DNA from: JBHELT01 sp046262935
Lineage (GTDB): Bacteria > Actinomycetota > CADDZG01 > JAHWKV01
DNA length: 14,396 nt
Reading direction: 5' to 3'
NCBI GenBank assembly: GCA_046262935.1
Contig: JBHELT010000014.1
Span: 1-14,396, forward strand
Shown here in pieces: positions 12,678 to 14,396 of the stretch. Under the pieces are notes generated by a model. It saw only the letters and a list, made by a program, of their open reading frames with translations. It searched no databases and was not told the origin of the DNA. The position numbers were made by a program, and so were the translations under genes. Numbering within the stretch: position 1 is the stretch's first letter; every line of letters starts with the position of its first letter.

Positions 12678-13033
12678 ACCGAACCGGTCCTGTTCCGCTC
12701 GGATGAATGCATATTTTCCGACCGTTGTTCTGAACAGAACCGGATGGCTTTTTTTAGTAGTTCGTGCTCCTCTTTGAGCAAGGCGTGCTCACGCTTGAGC
12801 TTCGCGAACTGTCGGACGTCGTCGACCTGCGAAATGTCGGGGTCGATTGAGACTTTGGCCTTGATCAATCCGTCCCGCACTTCCTTGCGCCACCTCGACA
12901 ACATGAAGGGGTGGATGTCGAGTGCCTCTGCGACATCCTTTACCTGGATGCCCTCGCTGTCCGTTAGCTTTACGGCTGTCAGTTTGAACTCAGCCGTATA
13001 CCGCTGGATCTTCCTGGTGCCCGGTCTGGCCAT
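12674..13033 (-). CDS. IS3-family OrfA (helix-turn-helix, leucine zipper)
   Basis: This 119-residue DNA-binding part has KIQRYTAEFKLTAVKL, an HTH (IQVKDVAEALDIHPFMLSRWRKEV, about 29-52) and a coiled coil rich in Leu and Glu (FAKLKREHALLKEEHELLKK, about 76-95) for oligomerisation. It recognises the IS ends. The start is ATG at 13033, with GGGAGG 5 bases upstream. The A7 run in the codons for the two lysines at the end of the coiled coil is the programmed slip point. Confidence 0.88.
   Translation of the reverse strand: MARPGTRKIQRYTAEFKLTAVKLTDSEGIQVKDVAEALDIHPFMLSRWRKEVRDGLIKAKVSIDPDISQVDDVRQFAKLKREHALLKEEHELLKKAIRFCSEQRSENMHSSERNRTGSV
12748..12755 (-). promoter_or_regulatory. Programmed -1 frameshift site of the IS3 element
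   Basis: Seven A residues followed by G on the - strand (12755 to 12748) are read CTA AAA AAA GCC in orfA. A -1 slip gives AAA AAA AGC and joins directly to the open orfB frame. This matches the A6G/A7 slippery runs of IS3-family elements. Confidence 0.75.
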
Positions 13034-13086
13034 CTGCACCTCCCTGGTCGAGCGTTAGGCCAGAGTGTCTACTAAATCGGGGCAAC

Positions 13087-13116
13087 TTCTCCATCCGTTG
13101 CAACCGCTGGCGTATA
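13087..13116. other. attC-like site 10, right half, beyond the IS3 element
   Basis: The stretch ccatccgttgcaac (13091-13104) matches ccatccgctgcaac in the right arm of site 9 at 13 of 14 bases. A GTATAAA stretch (13112-13118) then lies where the R box should be. Together with 11783-11830 it reconstructs one attC-like site split by the IS3 insertion. Confidence 0.45.
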
Positions 13117-13340
13117 AATCCATCCATTCGTTCCCCTTATTAAAGAGAGTTCCGGTAACGACCGGGGATGACCCATGCATTCGCAGTCGATCCTTTCGGA
13201 CCTGACTTCTAACAAGATCGTCTCCCCGGCCGGAACCGGATGGTGGAAGTGACTTCATAGGAGGGTGTTTATAACCCGACGCCAGCTTGTCCTTTCCGCC
13301 GATCCACATCGTACGCCTGAGCAAGAAAGGAGGACAAGGA
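13117..13340 (+). ncRNA. Candidate bridge (guide) RNA region in the IS110 leader
   Basis: There are about 220 non-coding bases between the attC-like remnant and the IS110 transposase. They include a hairpin with a perfect 5-bp stem (13152-13156 with 13161-13165, ccggt/accgg) and a GC-rich region around 13215-13230 able to fold (ggccggaaccgg). IS110-group elements encode their bridge RNA in just such a leader before the recombinase gene. I did not identify the guide loops; the call rests on position and folding potential. Confidence 0.3.
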
Positions 13341-14375
13341 TTGGAAATCAAAGTCGGAGTGGATCCACACAAGGACTCGCACGAGGTCGCAGCTTGCGAT
13401 GCGATGGGAAGGGAGCTCAACCGGACCACCTTCCCTAACACCGAGACGGGAAATCAAGATGCTCTTGATTGGATCCAAGCGTTGGATGCAGAGCTGGTCG
13501 TGGGAGTCGAGTGCTCGGGATCCTATGGAGCGGTTCTCACCAGGTTGCTGGTACGAGCCGGCTTGGACGTCAGAGAAGTGCCTTCACTGCTAACCCACGG
13601 AGAGCGAAGAAGAAGGCCAGCGCAGGGCAAGTCTGATCAAGTCGACGCTCTTGCGATTGCCAGGGCAGTTGCTCGGGGGGAAGGGCTCTCACTCCCCAAG
13701 CTCGGTGACATCTACGAAGAGCTGAAACTGCTGGTGGATGAGCGAAAGAGCCTAGTAACTAGAAAGACCCAGCTCATCAACAAAACGCATTCCGACCTGG
13801 TGATCCTGCGCCCCGGATACCACCGAGAAATCCCCCGACTCAATCGAAAGTGTCACATCGCAAGAGCTAGGAAGCTCGTGAACAAAGACACCTCGACGCG
13901 TGGTCTCTTGGTAAAGGCAAGGCTCAAGGAGATCGAACGAGTAATCGCCGAGATCAGCACGATCGAGAAGTTGATCAAGGCGAAGGTCCTGGAATCCGGA
14001 ACCTCACTTCACCATCAGGGTGGCATCAGTTTTGTGCTTGCGGCAACGATCGTGGGTGAGGTGGGTGATCCTGGCCGGATTCGATCTGAAGGAGCGTTTG
14101 CGATGTTTAATGGGACCGCTCCGGTCATCGCCTCGTCGGGGAGGGTGAACCACCATCGTCTCAACCGGAGGGGAAACCGCACGATCAACTTCGCAATTCA
14201 CACAGTAGCGGTCGTGCGAGCGCGCCGTGACGAGCGAACTCGAGCCTTTCTTGCCAAGAAGTTGTCGGAGGGAAAGACCAACAAAGACGCGATGCGCTGC
14301 CTCAAGCGCCACATTTCGAACGACATCTATCGGCAGATGCTTAATGACATCAAAGGGATGAAATCTGCGGCTTGA
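13341..14375 (+). CDS. IS110-family DEDD transposase (recombinase)
   Basis: This complete 344-residue recombinase is of the type that integrates circular IS forms by an RNA-guided reaction. The N-terminal RuvC-like DEDD domain has Asp8 in IKVGVDPHKDSH, Glu57 in VVGVECSGSYG, and Asp99 and Asp102 in GKSDQVDALAIAR. A coiled-coil region follows (about 125-215). The C-terminal Tnp_20 domain has HQGGISFVLAATIVGEVGD, FAMFNGTAPVIASSGRVNHH with the presumed catalytic Ser266, and LNRRGNRTIN. The start is TTG at 13341 with AAAGGAGG 7 bases before it. It is on the opposite strand to the cassette genes. The domains look intact, so it may be active. Confidence 0.92.
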   Translation: MEIKVGVDPHKDSHEVAACDAMGRELNRTTFPNTETGNQDALDWIQALDAELVVGVECSGSYGAVLTRLLVRAGLDVREVPSLLTHGERRRRPAQGKSDQVDALAIARAVARGEGLSLPKLGDIYEELKLLVDERKSLVTRKTQLINKTHSDLVILRPGYHREIPRLNRKCHIARARKLVNKDTSTRGLLVKARLKEIERVIAEISTIEKLIKAKVLESGTSLHHQGGISFVLAATIVGEVGDPGRIRSEGAFAMFNGTAPVIASSGRVNHHRLNRRGNRTINFAIHTVAVVRARRDERTRAFLAKKLSEGKTNKDAMRCLKRHISNDIYRQMLNDIKGMKSAA

Positions 14376-14396
14376 CGAATATAGGAGGTCTTGTTA

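Larger units (their letters stand above)
11831..13086 (-). mobile_element. IS3-family insertion sequence
   Basis: About 1256 bp are bounded by 24-bp inverted repeats at 11831-11854 and 13063-13086 that agree at 21 of 24 positions (outer bases GTTG...CAAC). The element carries orfA and orfB in the usual -1 arrangement. No target duplication is visible: the flanking triplets differ, so the exact ends could be off by one to three bases, or the duplication has been lost. It splits an attC-like site. Confidence 0.88.
6637..13116 (-). mobile_element. Integron-type gene cassette array without integrase in the window
   Basis: All non-IS genes in this region are small and on the - strand. They sit in one- or two-gene units separated by imperfect palindromes ending in R-box-like heptamers (listed singly). 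Stops or starts of the genes often lie inside or within about 20 bases of these boxes, as in integron cassettes. The cargo (HicAB, DUF433/DUF5615, BamE-like, small membrane proteins) is of the kind common in cassette arrays. No tyrosine recombinase IntI, attI or Pc promoter is seen. With genes pointing left, the platform should be to the right; otherwise this is an orphan array (CALIN). The leftmost unit is the least certain. The IS3 element lies inside the array. Confidence 0.65.
13117..14396 (+). mobile_element. IS110-family element (right end beyond the window)
   Basis: The element is defined by its intact DEDD transposase and the non-coding leader in front. The left boundary is uncertain; it is placed where the attC-like remnant ends. 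The right end is not fixed, as only 21 bases follow the stop. The motif ataggagg occurs both in the leader (13258-13265) and after the transposase (14380-14387), and could mark related end sequences or just ribosome-site-like purines. It abuts the IS3 element. Confidence 0.6.

Noticed and set aside
11825..13092. Target-site duplication around the IS3 element
   Set aside because: No matching 3- or 4-base direct repeat is found at the ends in any plausible alignment of the termini.
6637..13116. CRISPR or REP-type repeat family as explanation of the recurring palindromes
   Set aside because: The palindromes differ in length and internal sequence and share only end boxes and short motifs, unlike CRISPR or REP repeats, and they always fall between gene units.
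1..14396. tRNA, rRNA and integron integrase genes
   Set aside because: I looked for GTTCGAATC-type T-loops with paired arms, rRNA motifs and tyrosine recombinase signatures and found none that held up.

Overview
The window falls into two unlike halves. Positions 1 to about 6480 look like ordinary chromosome of a moderately GC-rich bacterium. The tail of a type I glutamine synthetase, the large glutamine-dependent NAD synthase, the lipoprotein and the codon use fit Actinomycetota best, but that assignment is an inference and no rRNA or marker gene settles it.

Left half. The 3' end of glnA on the + strand meets, at a shared bidirectional terminator, a leftward operon: a secreted glycosidase-like TIM-barrel protein, nadE, a 43-residue single-pass membrane protein that is easily missed, and a lipoprotein made of two repeats. 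The last three genes are joined by two 4-base ATGA overlaps. To the right are a LEA-like 11-mer repeat protein, a DinB-like protein coupled by ATGA to an S51 (peptidase E-like) protein, and a secreted six-cysteine protein of unknown function.

Right half, about 6640 to the end. Every gene up to the last transposase is small and on the - strand. The blocks of one or two genes are separated by imperfect palindromes of 46 to 108 bp whose ends resemble integron R boxes (RYYYAAC ... GTTRRRY). I read this as an integron gene-cassette array with about ten attC-like sites and no integrase inside the window. The cargo is: hypothetical plus SnoaL-like protein; a fragment resembling sigma-70 regions 1.2 to 2.2; a stand-alone ClpX-type zinc finger plus a hypothetical protein; HicB/HicA toxin-antitoxin; a frameshifted BamE-like lipoprotein; a membrane protein; a DUF433/DUF5615 toxin-antitoxin pair; a four-helix membrane protein; and a small membrane protein with TGA as its apparent second codon. 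Because the genes run leftward, an attI/integrase platform, if one exists, should lie beyond the right edge.

The right edge is transposon-rich. An IS3-family element (OrfA/OrfB with an A7 slippery run and 24-bp inverted repeats) sits inside an attC-like site, with the two halves of the site on either side of it. An IS110-family element follows directly, with a structured upstream leader that could encode its guide (bridge) RNA. Three cassette genes carry frame or nonsense lesions, which suggests decay of silent cassettes or assembly indels.
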